A stretch of DNA of 22,879 bases from DYQY01 sp964643725. GTDB taxonomy: Bacteria; Margulisbacteria; Riflemargulisbacteria; GWF2-35-9; DYQY01. Shown here in pieces: positions 8,714 through 16,040 of this stretch. The stretch covers positions 1 to 22,879 of the forward strand of contig CAZXTL010000031.1 of assembly GCA_964643725.1 (NCBI GenBank). The letters are read 5' to 3'. Numbering within the stretch: the first letter of the stretch is position 1; the number at the start of each line of letters is the position of its first letter. The translations under genes and the position numbers were made by a program. A model generated the notes under the pieces. It worked only from the letters and a program-made list of their open reading frames with translations, was not told where the DNA came from and did no database searches.

Positions 8714-9688
8714 ATGGCTGATTTAATAGATAACTTTGTTATTAAACTGACTCATGTTTTGTATGCCAGCATAAGAGATTTTACTAAAAATCGTTGCATG
8801 TACTGGGCTACTGCATTATCTTTTTTTTCAATTACAACGACAATTCCTTTTCTAGCAGTATTAATAGGTGCTGCAAACTATTTTAATATGATTGATCTAT
8901 TGGAAAGGTTTTTGTTGACCAATTTCGCTGTACACCATGACGTTATTGTAAGTTTGATAAATACTGCTCAAGAATTTTTAAAAACTATAAATAATGGCGT
9001 TATGACTATGACAGGTTTAATTTTTATTATTTTAATATTATTTCAAATGCTACTTTTGTTAGAATATAATTTTAATGAGATATGGCAAATAAAAAAAGAA
9101 AGATCATGGTATAGGAAAATAATATCTTATCCTTTGGCTATATTTATCGGCCCTGTGATTTTTATGATGTTTATTAGTATAGGAATTGGGGTTTTAGCAG
9201 AATTTCAAAATTTAATAATAGCAAATCCAATATTTAGTCCAATATTGCCATTAATTAATGGCATAAGTTTATTAAGTTTAGTTATTATTAAGATAATTCC
9301 TCATCTTGTCCTTTGGCTTTTGCTTTTTGTTCTGTATACATTTCTACCTAATACAAAAGTAAAGATTTTACCTGCTTTGATTGGTTCATTTATCGCTACT
9401 ATTTGCTTTTTAGGTATACAAATAATCTATATTTATTTGCAGATTAACCTGATTAAATATAATACTATTTATGGCAGTTTTGCTGCAATTCCATTTCTAC
9501 TTATTTCAATCCAATGGAGCTGGACAATAATTTTATATGGAAGTCAGCTTACATACAGTATTCAGGAATCAATTATAGAAGAATATAAATCCAAAATCCC
9601 AATCTCAAATGACCAGTCTTCGCTTACACTTCGACTGCGCTCAGTGACCGCTACGCCTGGCAAGCAAAAGCCACGTTCTGCCATTTAG
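8714..9688 (+). CDS. YihY/BrkB-family inner membrane protein
   Basis: A 324-residue integral membrane protein of the YihY/virulence factor BrkB family, whose molecular role is not settled. The family N-terminus is seen in 'TKNRCMYWATALSFFSITT' followed by 'TIPFLAVLIG'. About six hydrophobic segments follow (roughly residues 30-55, 95-117, 140-165, 180-215, 225-245 and 255-275). The last 25 or so residues ('SLTLRLRSVTATPGKQKPR' and the following SAI) do not look like the family; they are encoded by the GC-rich repeat described separately, so the natural stop was probably displaced. The gene starts 18 nt after hydA without a Shine-Dalgarno site. Confidence 0.85.
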   Translation: MADLIDNFVIKLTHVLYASIRDFTKNRCMYWATALSFFSITTTIPFLAVLIGAANYFNMIDLLERFLLTNFAVHHDVIVSLINTAQEFLKTINNGVMTMTGLIFIILILFQMLLLLEYNFNEIWQIKKERSWYRKIISYPLAIFIGPVIFMMFISIGIGVLAEFQNLIIANPIFSPILPLINGISLLSLVIIKIIPHLVLWLLLFVLYTFLPNTKVKILPALIGSFIATICFLGIQIIYIYLQINLIKYNTIYGSFAAIPFLLISIQWSWTIILYGSQLTYSIQESIIEEYKSKIPISNDQSSLTLRLRSVTATPGKQKPRSAI

Positions 9689-9745
9689 AGATTTGTCATT
9701 TTTTGATTGATTTGACATTTATAAATTTGGCATTTGGCATTTAAC
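9607..9745. repeat. GC-rich repeat-like insertion with a short-word satellite at the 3' end of the yihY-like gene
   Basis: Positions 9608-9688 contain 43 G or C in 81 bases by my count, far above the flanks. Inside is CACTTCGACTGCGCTCAGTG (9627-9646), with CACT and AGTG at its ends, a layout like small dispersed palindromic repeats of many bacteria. The block is bounded by AAATGAC (9607-9613) and its inverted copy GTCATTT (9695-9701). It passes into a run of near-repeats (GTCATTT, GACATTT, GGCATTTGGCATTT) up to 9742. Whether other copies exist in the genome cannot be seen here. Confidence 0.5.
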
Positions 9746-9750
9746 TTTTT

Positions 9751-10788
9751 TTACCAGCAACGACCAGTAACTTTCTTTTTACAATCCTTTTCACATTTAT
9801 AACAGATTTCATATGTAAGAGTTTTTCCATTTAAAAACTCATTAATATTGTTGAAAGTAATGTCTGCAATGTTGCTTAATGCTTCTTTTGTGAAAAAGGC
9901 TTGATGCGAAGTAATTAATACGTTAGGGAAAGATAGTAGTCTTGTTAAAACATCATCTTGAATAACTGCAGATGAAAAATCTTCAAAGAAGTAATCACTT
10001 TCTTCCTCATAGACATCCAGTCCTGCATGACCAATCTTGCCAGTTTTTAAAGCCTGTATTAATGCTTTAGTATCTACTAATTGACCTCTACTAGTGTTTA
10101 TAATCATGACACCTTTTTTCATTATTTTAATACTGTCAGTGTTTATCATATGACGGCTTTCTGCATTAAGTGGGCAGTGTAAGGAAATGATGTCAGACTT
10201 TTGATAAAGTTCTTCTAATGAAACATATTTAAAACCCTTTTTCTTGCTAAGCTCAATATTTTGGTATGCATCGTAGGCAATAACTTTAACACCCATACCT
10301 AAAAGGATATCTATTAAAATGCTTCCAATTTTGCCAGTTCCGATGATTCCAGCTGTTTTTCCGTACATATCAAAACCAAGTAGTCCATTAATGTTAAAGT
10401 TATTATCCTTTGTTCTATAATAAGCTCGGTGGATATTCCTATTCAGGCTCATAATAAGAGCGAGTGCGTGTTCAGCAACTGCATAAGGAGAGTAAGCTGG
10501 AACTCTAACAACGCTTATTTTTTCATAAACAGCTTTTAAATCAATATTGTTATAACCTGCACATCTCAAAGCAATAAGCTCAACGCCAACAGCATGAAGA
10601 ATATCAATTGTTTTACTATTGATGTCATCATTAACAAAAGCACAAATAATTTTTGAACCTTTAGCAAGCTCTGCGGTATCCTCATTAAGCTTACCTTCTA
10701 AAAATTTAAGATCATATTTGAAGTTGTTATGTTCAGTAAGAGACTTAACATCATATGGTTTACTATCGAAAATAGTTATTTTTGTCAT
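9751..10788 (-). CDS. ldhA: D-lactate dehydrogenase (LdhA type)
   Basis: Reduces pyruvate to D-lactate with NADH, a fermentative electron sink. The 345-residue protein belongs to the D-2-hydroxyacid dehydrogenases: Rossmann motif 'GIIGTGKIG' (147-155), substrate Arg234 in 'INTSRGQLVD', catalytic Glu in 'LDVYEEE' (257-263) and catalytic His295 in 'TSHQAF'. The segment 'YFFEDFSSAVIQDDVLTRL' is nearly diagnostic of E. coli-type LdhA rather than other family members. The C-terminus carries a Cys-rich tail, 'CYKCEKDCKKKVTGRCW' (C329, C332, C336, C344), absent from the E. coli enzyme as I remember it. It lies 40 nt downstream of the RTX-like gene on the same strand but has its own extended -10 box, and it has no Shine-Dalgarno site. 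Confidence 0.93.
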   Translation of the reverse strand: MTKITIFDSKPYDVKSLTEHNNFKYDLKFLEGKLNEDTAELAKGSKIICAFVNDDINSKTIDILHAVGVELIALRCAGYNNIDLKAVYEKISVVRVPAYSPYAVAEHALALIMSLNRNIHRAYYRTKDNNFNINGLLGFDMYGKTAGIIGTGKIGSILIDILLGMGVKVIAYDAYQNIELSKKKGFKYVSLEELYQKSDIISLHCPLNAESRHMINTDSIKIMKKGVMIINTSRGQLVDTKALIQALKTGKIGHAGLDVYEEESDYFFEDFSSAVIQDDVLTRLLSFPNVLITSHQAFFTKEALSNIADITFNNINEFLNGKTLTYEICYKCEKDCKKKVTGRCW

Positions 10789-10797
10789 GGTTCAATT

Positions 10798-10806
10798 ATT
10801 ATAACA
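10798..10806 (-). promoter_or_regulatory. Extended -10 element of ldhA
   Basis: On the minus strand the sequence reads TGTTATAAT, a perfect TGn-TATAAT extended -10, ending 9 nt before the ldhA ATG. Predicted transcription would begin within about 3 nt of the start codon. The bases between (AATTGAACC) contain no ribosome binding site. Confidence 0.55.
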
Positions 10807-10828
10807 TAGTAAATATTATTGAATTAAA

Positions 10829-11668
10829 TTAGAGGAAATATTGTATCATTTTGGAATAATCCATTAATTCTAGTATTGTAGATTGAAAACTTTCCATACG
10901 ATTCATTGCATTATCTACAACATTAGAAATACTGTCTTTATATCTGATTGACTGAGAACCTTCTGAATTATTAATATTTGATCTAAAAGCAAATCTAAAA
11001 TTTCCAGAACCGATTCTTCCGGAATTGTCATAATTTATATCAACTCCTCGACCAGATACATCGTCAATAATTCCTTGATTGTTCATGTTTGAATTACTGG
11101 TGAGAGATGCTGTTCCTATCATTCCCTTGTTTGTCACACTTAATGAACCAGATGATTGCCCAGAAACGCTTCCAATATCGGCTCCTGTTGAGTTAAAAAC
11201 AGTATCTATTCCATCTCCTGTTTGGATATTTGTTATTTTATTACTATTACTTATAGAATCATTTCCACTTCCACTATTTACAGAACTAATAATTCCTTGA
11301 TTACTAATCTCATCATTACCATTACCTGTTTGTGCTGTAGAAATTGTTCCGGTTTTATAGTTTTTAATAGTGTCGTCACCAGCTCCACCATCAATTGAAT
11401 TGATATTTCCTTTATTTGTAACGGTATCGTCACCATCTCCACAGAGAATAGTATTAATATTAACACCGTTTCCGACAGTAATAGAATCATTTCCGCTTCC
11501 CAAATCAACTTGAATAGATGAAACGTCTGAAGCAGCGTAAACGCCTTCGTATATATGATCTCCATCTAAATCTACGAGATAATTACCGTCCTCTAAGCTT
11601 ACAGAAACAGAATCATTGCCCTGCGTGCCATTGATTCTGATTATTCCTCCATCTATTGAAACTACCAT
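10829..11668 (-). CDS. Small RTX-like repeat protein, probably calcium-binding and secreted
   Basis: A 279-residue solenoid protein of unknown function. RTX-like nonapeptide units [G-x-G-N/D-D-x-I/V] occur at about residues 14-23, 56-65, 76-85, 94-103, 114-123, 132-141 and 150-159, spaced 18-20 residues from the second on. Between them sits a second unit of the form N-x-G-x-I-x-x-V ('NKGNINSI', 'NQGIISSV'). This second unit continues alone from about 160 to 220 ('NKGMIGTA', 'NNQGIIDDV', 'NSGRIGSG'). The last 40 residues are non-repetitive and look helical, ending in 'SKMIQYFL'. There is no N-terminal signal peptide, as expected of type I secretion substrates with C-terminal signals. One Cys (C76). 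The ATG has a good GGAGG site. It is divergent from tolC-, macA- and macB-like genes, which may or may not export it. Confidence 0.7.
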   Translation of the reverse strand: MVVSIDGGIIRINGTQGNDSVSVSLEDGNYLVDLDGDHIYEGVYAASDVSSIQVDLGSGNDSITVGNGVNINTILCGDGDDTVTNKGNINSIDGGAGDDTIKNYKTGTISTAQTGNGNDEISNQGIISSVNSGSGNDSISNSNKITNIQTGDGIDTVFNSTGADIGSVSGQSSGSLSVTNKGMIGTASLTSNSNMNNQGIIDDVSGRGVDINYDNSGRIGSGNFRFAFRSNINNSEGSQSIRYKDSISNVVDNAMNRMESFQSTILELMDYSKMIQYFL

Positions 11669-11805
11669 AGCAGACCTCCAAGATAATTACTCATACAATA
11701 AATATTATCGTTACAATAATAGATATATATGCATTGAAAATTTATGTTTTATTTTTTGTTTAAAATTACAAATATTTATATAGGAACTTTTTATCAATTT
11801 CTTTG

Positions 11806-11811
11806 TATAAT
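11806..11811 (+). promoter_or_regulatory. -10 element of the tolC-macA-macB-like operon
   Basis: A perfect TATAAT ends 8 nt before ATG 11820, predicting a transcript start at about 11818 and a leader of a few bases at most. AAGG at 11814-11817 is too close to the ATG to serve as a normal Shine-Dalgarno site. No good -35 box is seen. The divergent RTX-like gene shares this 151-nt AT-rich region. Confidence 0.5.
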
Positions 11812-11819
11812 ACAAGGTA

Positions 11820-13073
11820 ATGATTAAAAAATATTTTATAATTCTTTTTTTACTTTTTCTTAATTTATCTTTTTCAATAGATGTTATGACTTGGCAACAA
11901 TGTCAAAAACAGACTTTAGAAAATAATACTGAACTTAAAATAGCTAAAGCAAAAATTGGTGTTGAAGTTAATTCACTAAAAGTTATTGATTTAAATAACG
12001 ATATAACTGTTGGTGGATCAGCATCAGTTAAGCGTACTGGTGGAGACTCGTCAAAAAATACGGCAGGAGTTGGCCTTTCAGCCCAAAAGCTTATTTATGA
12101 TGGTGGCAAAAACACTAATCTATATTTGTCTGGGGAGGAGAAATTAAAATCTGCTGAATATAATTATAAAATAGTGGAAGCTAATACTAGATTAACTGTA
12201 AGACAATACTTCTGTGAAGCGCTTAGATCTCAGGAATTATTAGATCTATCCAAAACGATAATTGAAAGAAGAAATCAACAATATGAACTTGTTAGACTTA
12301 GGTATAATGGAGGTCTTGAGCACAAAGGTTCATATCTAAAAGCAAAAGCTAATTTAACTCAAGCTCAAAATGAATTTTCACAAGCTAAAAGAAACTTACA
12401 AATAAATTACGATAAGTTGTTGTACTCAATGGGGCTTGATTTAGATAAAAGAATCAGTGTTACTGAAAATATTGATAAAATTTCTCTTACAAAAAATCCA
12501 GATTTTGCCTACATTATTACTAAAAGTATGGTATTAAAAGAACTTATTTCACAACGATTACAAGATGAGTATAGTGTTAATATAGCAAAAGCTAATTATT
12601 TACCAACTGCATATATTAATGGAGCCTTAAATCAAAACTATTCTTTTTCTCGATATGGGATATATGATAGTTCTTCTGGCTGGTCAGTTGGAGGAAATCT
12701 ATCTTTTGATTTATATGATGGGAATAAAAAGAATTATGAGTTAGAAATTGCTAAATCCCAGCTTTATCAAACAGATGTTAGCCTGGCAAATAAGGCTCGT
12801 TACGTATATCTTACACTTCAAGAAATGTGGAATAATTTAGTAGACGCTTATGATAATATAGCAGTTGTTAATATTTTTCTGGAAGCAGCTGAGGAAAGAT
12901 CTAAAATAGCATCAGCTCAGTATTCATCTGGTCTTATTCCTTTTACTGATTGGATAACAATTGAAGATGAATTAATAAATAACAAAAAAGCAAAACTTAA
13001 TAGCAATTTAGACACATTGGTTCAAGAAGCAAGATGGATAAACGCGAAGGGAGAAGGATTTGATGAAAAATAA
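11820..13073 (+). CDS. TolC-family outer membrane efflux protein
   Basis: A 417-residue outer membrane channel for tripartite efflux or type I secretion. A signal peptide is clear (about residues 1-19, lysines followed by a Phe/Leu-rich core), which fixes the start at 11820. The mature part shows the internal duplication of the OEP family: Ala/Gln/Asn-rich coiled coils (about 90-205, with 'RYNGGLEHKGSYLKAKANL', and about 300-410, with 'QYSSGLIPFTDWITIEDEL') alternating with beta-strands ('GVGLSAQKLIYDGGK', 'GGNLSFDLYDGNKK'). No lipobox Cys is visible. It is first in an operon, overlapping the macA-like gene by 11 nt, and should form a complex with the two following products. Confidence 0.9.
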   Translation: MIKKYFIILFLLFLNLSFSIDVMTWQQCQKQTLENNTELKIAKAKIGVEVNSLKVIDLNNDITVGGSASVKRTGGDSSKNTAGVGLSAQKLIYDGGKNTNLYLSGEEKLKSAEYNYKIVEANTRLTVRQYFCEALRSQELLDLSKTIIERRNQQYELVRLRYNGGLEHKGSYLKAKANLTQAQNEFSQAKRNLQINYDKLLYSMGLDLDKRISVTENIDKISLTKNPDFAYIITKSMVLKELISQRLQDEYSVNIAKANYLPTAYINGALNQNYSFSRYGIYDSSSGWSVGGNLSFDLYDGNKKNYELEIAKSQLYQTDVSLANKARYVYLTLQEMWNNLVDAYDNIAVVNIFLEAAEERSKIASAQYSSGLIPFTDWITIEDELINNKKAKLNSNLDTLVQEARWINAKGEGFDEK

Positions 13074-14028
13074 ATTTATTTTAGTTATCGTACTATTACT
13101 TATTATTTCAGGTGGTTTTTTTGTATGGAAAAATTATCTAGGAAAAGACAATAAGGTCAGTTATAAAGAGTATCCTATAAAAGTGGGAAATATTGTTGAT
13201 GCAATATCAACAGCTGGACTCGTAGAACCACAAAATCGTTTAGAAATATTACCACCAATCAATGGAAGAATTGACCAAATATTTGTTAATGAAGGAGATA
13301 TTGTAAAGAAAGGTGAAACACTAGCAATAATGAGTTCTACTGAAAGAGCTGCCTTGCTTGATGCCGCACAAATTGAAGGCAAAAAAAGCGTTGCCTATTG
13401 GGAACAAGTTTATAAACCTACAACAATTTTGGCTCCTATTAATGGAAAAGTTATTGTTCGTTCATTAGAGCCAGGTCAAACTATTAATTCAAATACACCA
13501 GTATTGGTTCTTGCTGATACATTAATAATTAAGGCTCAAGTAGATGAAACAGACATTGGAAAAGTTAAAAATGGTCAAAAAGTTGAAATATCACTAGATG
13601 CCTATCGAGATATTACTTTCACTGGAACTGTTGGTCATATTTCTTATGAATCAAAGATTGTAAATAATGTTACTATTTATGAAGTAAATATAATACCTAA
13701 CAATACTCCTTCAGTTTTTCGTTCAGGAATGAGCGCTTCGCTGGAAATTATTAGAAATGAAAAGAAGAATGTTTTGCTATTATCAGAGAGATTAATAAGT
13801 TACAAAAAGGATAATTCCTTTGTCTTAGTAAAAGAGCCTGGAGTTGAGTTGCCAGTTACCAAGAAAGTAACAACAGGGATTAGTTACAACGGAATGATAG
13901 AAATAGTTTCTGGATTAGATAAACAGTCTATTGTTGTTGAACAAATTGTAAAACAACAAGAAGCATCTACAGTTAAAGGTTTTTTGCAAGGAAATAGAAA
14001 TAGACCTGGACCTGGTGGAATGCATTAA
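13063..14028 (+). CDS. MacA/HlyD-type periplasmic adaptor with a very short hairpin
   Basis: A 321-residue membrane fusion protein linking a MacB-type transporter to the TolC-like channel. ATG 13063 was chosen over the TTG at 13060 because GGGAGAAGG lies at normal distance and the N-terminal anchor (about 5-23, then 'WKNYLG') follows directly. The lipoyl halves are 'EILPPINGRIDQIFVNEGD' (61-79) and 'TILAPINGKVIVRSLEPGQ' (121-139). The beta-barrel follows at about 155-235 ('DETDIGKVKNGQKVEISL') and the membrane-proximal domain at about 236-300. The C-terminus is Gly/Pro-rich ('RNRPGPGGMH'), as in other MacA. The stretch between the lipoyl halves is only about 28 residues, against about 100 in classical MacA, so the alpha-hairpin that reaches TolC is nearly missing. 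Confidence 0.88.
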   Translation: MKNKFILVIVLLLIISGGFFVWKNYLGKDNKVSYKEYPIKVGNIVDAISTAGLVEPQNRLEILPPINGRIDQIFVNEGDIVKKGETLAIMSSTERAALLDAAQIEGKKSVAYWEQVYKPTTILAPINGKVIVRSLEPGQTINSNTPVLVLADTLIIKAQVDETDIGKVKNGQKVEISLDAYRDITFTGTVGHISYESKIVNNVTIYEVNIIPNNTPSVFRSGMSASLEIIRNEKKNVLLLSERLISYKKDNSFVLVKEPGVELPVTKKVTTGISYNGMIEIVSGLDKQSIVVEQIVKQQEASTVKGFLQGNRNRPGPGGMH

Positions 14029-14035
14029 TATTTCA

Positions 14036-16000
14036 ATGATAGAGCTAAAAAATATATCAAAAACTTATCAAACAGGGAAAATTGCTTTTCAGGCATTAAA
14101 AAATGTAGACCTTAAAATAGAGCAAGGCGAATTCGTAGCTATAATGGGTGCTTCAGGCTCTGGGAAATCTACTTTACTACATATTCTTGGGTTTTTAGAT
14201 CCTCCTGATGAAGGCGAATACTTATTTTTAGGACAAAACGTTGCTAAACTTAAAGAAACAACTATAACAAAGCTTAGAAACAAAGTTGCTGGTTTTGTGT
14301 TTCAGCAATTTCACCTTTTACCTGGATTAAAGGCATATGAAAACGTTAGTTTGCCATTAATATATGGAGGGAATCGCAATCTTAAAGAAAAATCTTTAGA
14401 ACAATTAACGGCTGTTGGATTAAAAGATCGTGCAGAACATGTTCCAAATGAACTTTCTGGTGGTGAAAGACAAAGAGTTGCGATTGCTAGAGCCTTAGTT
14501 AATGATCCTTTAGTGATTTTTGCAGATGAGCCAACAGGTAATCTTGATACAGCAAGTGAAAGTGAAATAATGAAGATTATAAATGGCTTAAATGATAAGG
14601 GAATTACCATTGTTATGGTTACTCATGAAAAGGAAATAGCAGAACATGCTGGAAGAATCATAACAATGAGAGATGGGAAAATAATATCAGATATTTCAAG
14701 AACAAAAAATAAAATAAAAAAAAGTAAAATTAATAATAATAATATTGCTGAGGATATTATAAATGAAAAAAAGAAACTATCGCCTAACCAGGCAGAGTGG
14801 ATAGATCATATTAAACAAGCTTTCAGGTCTATAAGAGTTAATAAATTGAGATCTTTTCTTTCAATGCTAGGTATTTTGATAGGAGTTGCTGCAGTCATTG
14901 CTATGTTAGCCTTAGGGAAAGGAGCTACTAGTAGCATTGAAAAAGACCTTTCTAGACTCGGCTCAAATCTTTTAATTGTAATGCCAGGGAATAGAAGCGA
15001 AGGTGGAGTCTCGATGGGAAGTGGGATATCTAGTCGTTTTACTGAAGTAGACTTAGCAGTAATAAAAAATATTCTATCAGTTAAAAGAGCATCAGGAATT
15101 ATTTCAGGTAAGGCACAAGTAGTATATAGTAACAAAAACTGGAGAACTTCTATTTCTGGAACAGATGTAGACTATTCTCAAATGAGAGTTATTGTTCCAA
15201 ATGTTGGAAGATATTTCAATGAAAATGAACAACAGAGCAGAGAGAGAGTAGCTGTTATCGGGGCAACTATTGTTGATAAATTATATGGAACAGAGGATCC
15301 ATTAGGGAAAAACATAAAAATTAATAAGGTGAATTTTAAAGTAATAGGAATTTTACCAAAGAAAGGATTTTCTGGCGGTCGTGATGAAAATGATATTATT
15401 TATATTCCACTTAGCACTGCTATGTATAGATTAATGGGTGAAAAGTATTTAAATCAAATACAAGTTGAAGTAGATAAGAAAGAAAACATAGAATCAACCA
15501 AACAAGAGGTAACAGATGTAATAAATCACTTACATAAATGGCAAGCTATCGATAATATGATAACAATTAGAGATATGGCGGAAATCCAAGATGCAATTAA
15601 AGGCACAGTTAAAACAATATCATTGCTTTTAGGTATTGTTGCAACTATTGCCTTATTTGTTGGAGGAATTGGCATAATGAATATAATGCTTGTTTCTGTA
15701 ACAGAAAGAACTAGGGAAATAGGGCTTAGAAAAGCCATTGGTGCAGGCAAAAAAGATATAATGAACCAGTTCTTAGTAGAAGCAGTTATTATTACAGTTG
15801 TTGGTGGTATTTTTGGGGTTATCCTTGGGTGGCTAATATCTATACTTATTTCTTTTTTTGCAAAATGGGCTACAGAGATTTCACTAATTTCTATTGTAGT
15901 ATCAACAGGTTTTTCTGTAATAATTGGATTAATTTTTGGACTATGGCCTGCTAAACAAGCAGCAAATCTTAAAACTATTGATGCTTTAAGATACGAATAA
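14036..16000 (+). CDS. MacB-type ABC transporter (ATPase and FtsX-like permease)
   Basis: A 654-residue mechanotransmission ABC protein; family members drive export of macrolides, peptides or other substrates from the periplasm through TolC. The ATPase domain (1-220) has Walker A 'GASGSGKST' (38-46), Q-loop 'FVFQQFHLLPG', signature 'LSGGERQ' (140-146), Walker B 'VIFADEP' and H-loop His197. A low-complexity Lys/Asn linker (about 222-250) precedes TM1 (about 272-292). A periplasmic MacB_PCD domain and three TM segments follow, ending in 'WPAKQAANLKTIDALRYE'. ATG 14036 is 7 nt after the macA-like stop and gives the family start 'MIELKNISKTY'. A GTG at 14015 would add seven residues and overlap macA. 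The substrate cannot be told. Confidence 0.92.
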   Translation: MIELKNISKTYQTGKIAFQALKNVDLKIEQGEFVAIMGASGSGKSTLLHILGFLDPPDEGEYLFLGQNVAKLKETTITKLRNKVAGFVFQQFHLLPGLKAYENVSLPLIYGGNRNLKEKSLEQLTAVGLKDRAEHVPNELSGGERQRVAIARALVNDPLVIFADEPTGNLDTASESEIMKIINGLNDKGITIVMVTHEKEIAEHAGRIITMRDGKIISDISRTKNKIKKSKINNNNIAEDIINEKKKLSPNQAEWIDHIKQAFRSIRVNKLRSFLSMLGILIGVAAVIAMLALGKGATSSIEKDLSRLGSNLLIVMPGNRSEGGVSMGSGISSRFTEVDLAVIKNILSVKRASGIISGKAQVVYSNKNWRTSISGTDVDYSQMRVIVPNVGRYFNENEQQSRERVAVIGATIVDKLYGTEDPLGKNIKINKVNFKVIGILPKKGFSGGRDENDIIYIPLSTAMYRLMGEKYLNQIQVEVDKKENIESTKQEVTDVINHLHKWQAIDNMITIRDMAEIQDAIKGTVKTISLLLGIVATIALFVGGIGIMNIMLVSVTERTREIGLRKAIGAGKKDIMNQFLVEAVIITVVGGIFGVILGWLISILISFFAKWATEISLISIVVSTGFSVIIGLIFGLWPAKQAANLKTIDALRYE

Positions 16001-16021
16001 ATATTCAATTATAAAGAGGCG

Positions 16022-16030
16022 TGCTAAAAT
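16022..16030 (+). promoter_or_regulatory. Extended -10 element before the AI-2E-family gene
   Basis: TGCTAAAAT (TG at 16022-16023, TAAAAT at 16025-16030) ends 10 nt before ATG 16041, predicting a leader of about 3-4 nt. An AGAGG at 16013-16017 is 23 nt from the ATG and too far to act as a ribosome binding site. Transcription from the upstream operon may add to this. Confidence 0.4.
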
Positions 16031-16040
16031 TAAGTTAATT

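Noticed and set aside
9658..9673. TGGC/GCCA hairpin as a terminator of the yihY-like gene
   Set aside because: The stem is only 4 bp, lies inside the reading frame and has no T-tract behind it.
11278..11565. 95-codon minus-strand open frame within the RTX-like gene
   Set aside because: A second frame through repetitive DNA; the Gly/Asp/Asn repeat frame is clearly the coding one.
13060..13062. TTG start for the macA-like gene
   Set aside because: The ATG at 13063 directly follows and is better placed relative to GGGAGAAGG.
14015..14035. GTG start for the macB-like gene
   Set aside because: It adds seven residues not seen in the family; ATG 14036 gives the usual MIELKNISKTY start.
15526..16008. 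160-codon minus-strand open frame
   Set aside because: Entirely antisense to the permease domain of the macB-like gene, with no ribosome site; a composition-driven shadow.
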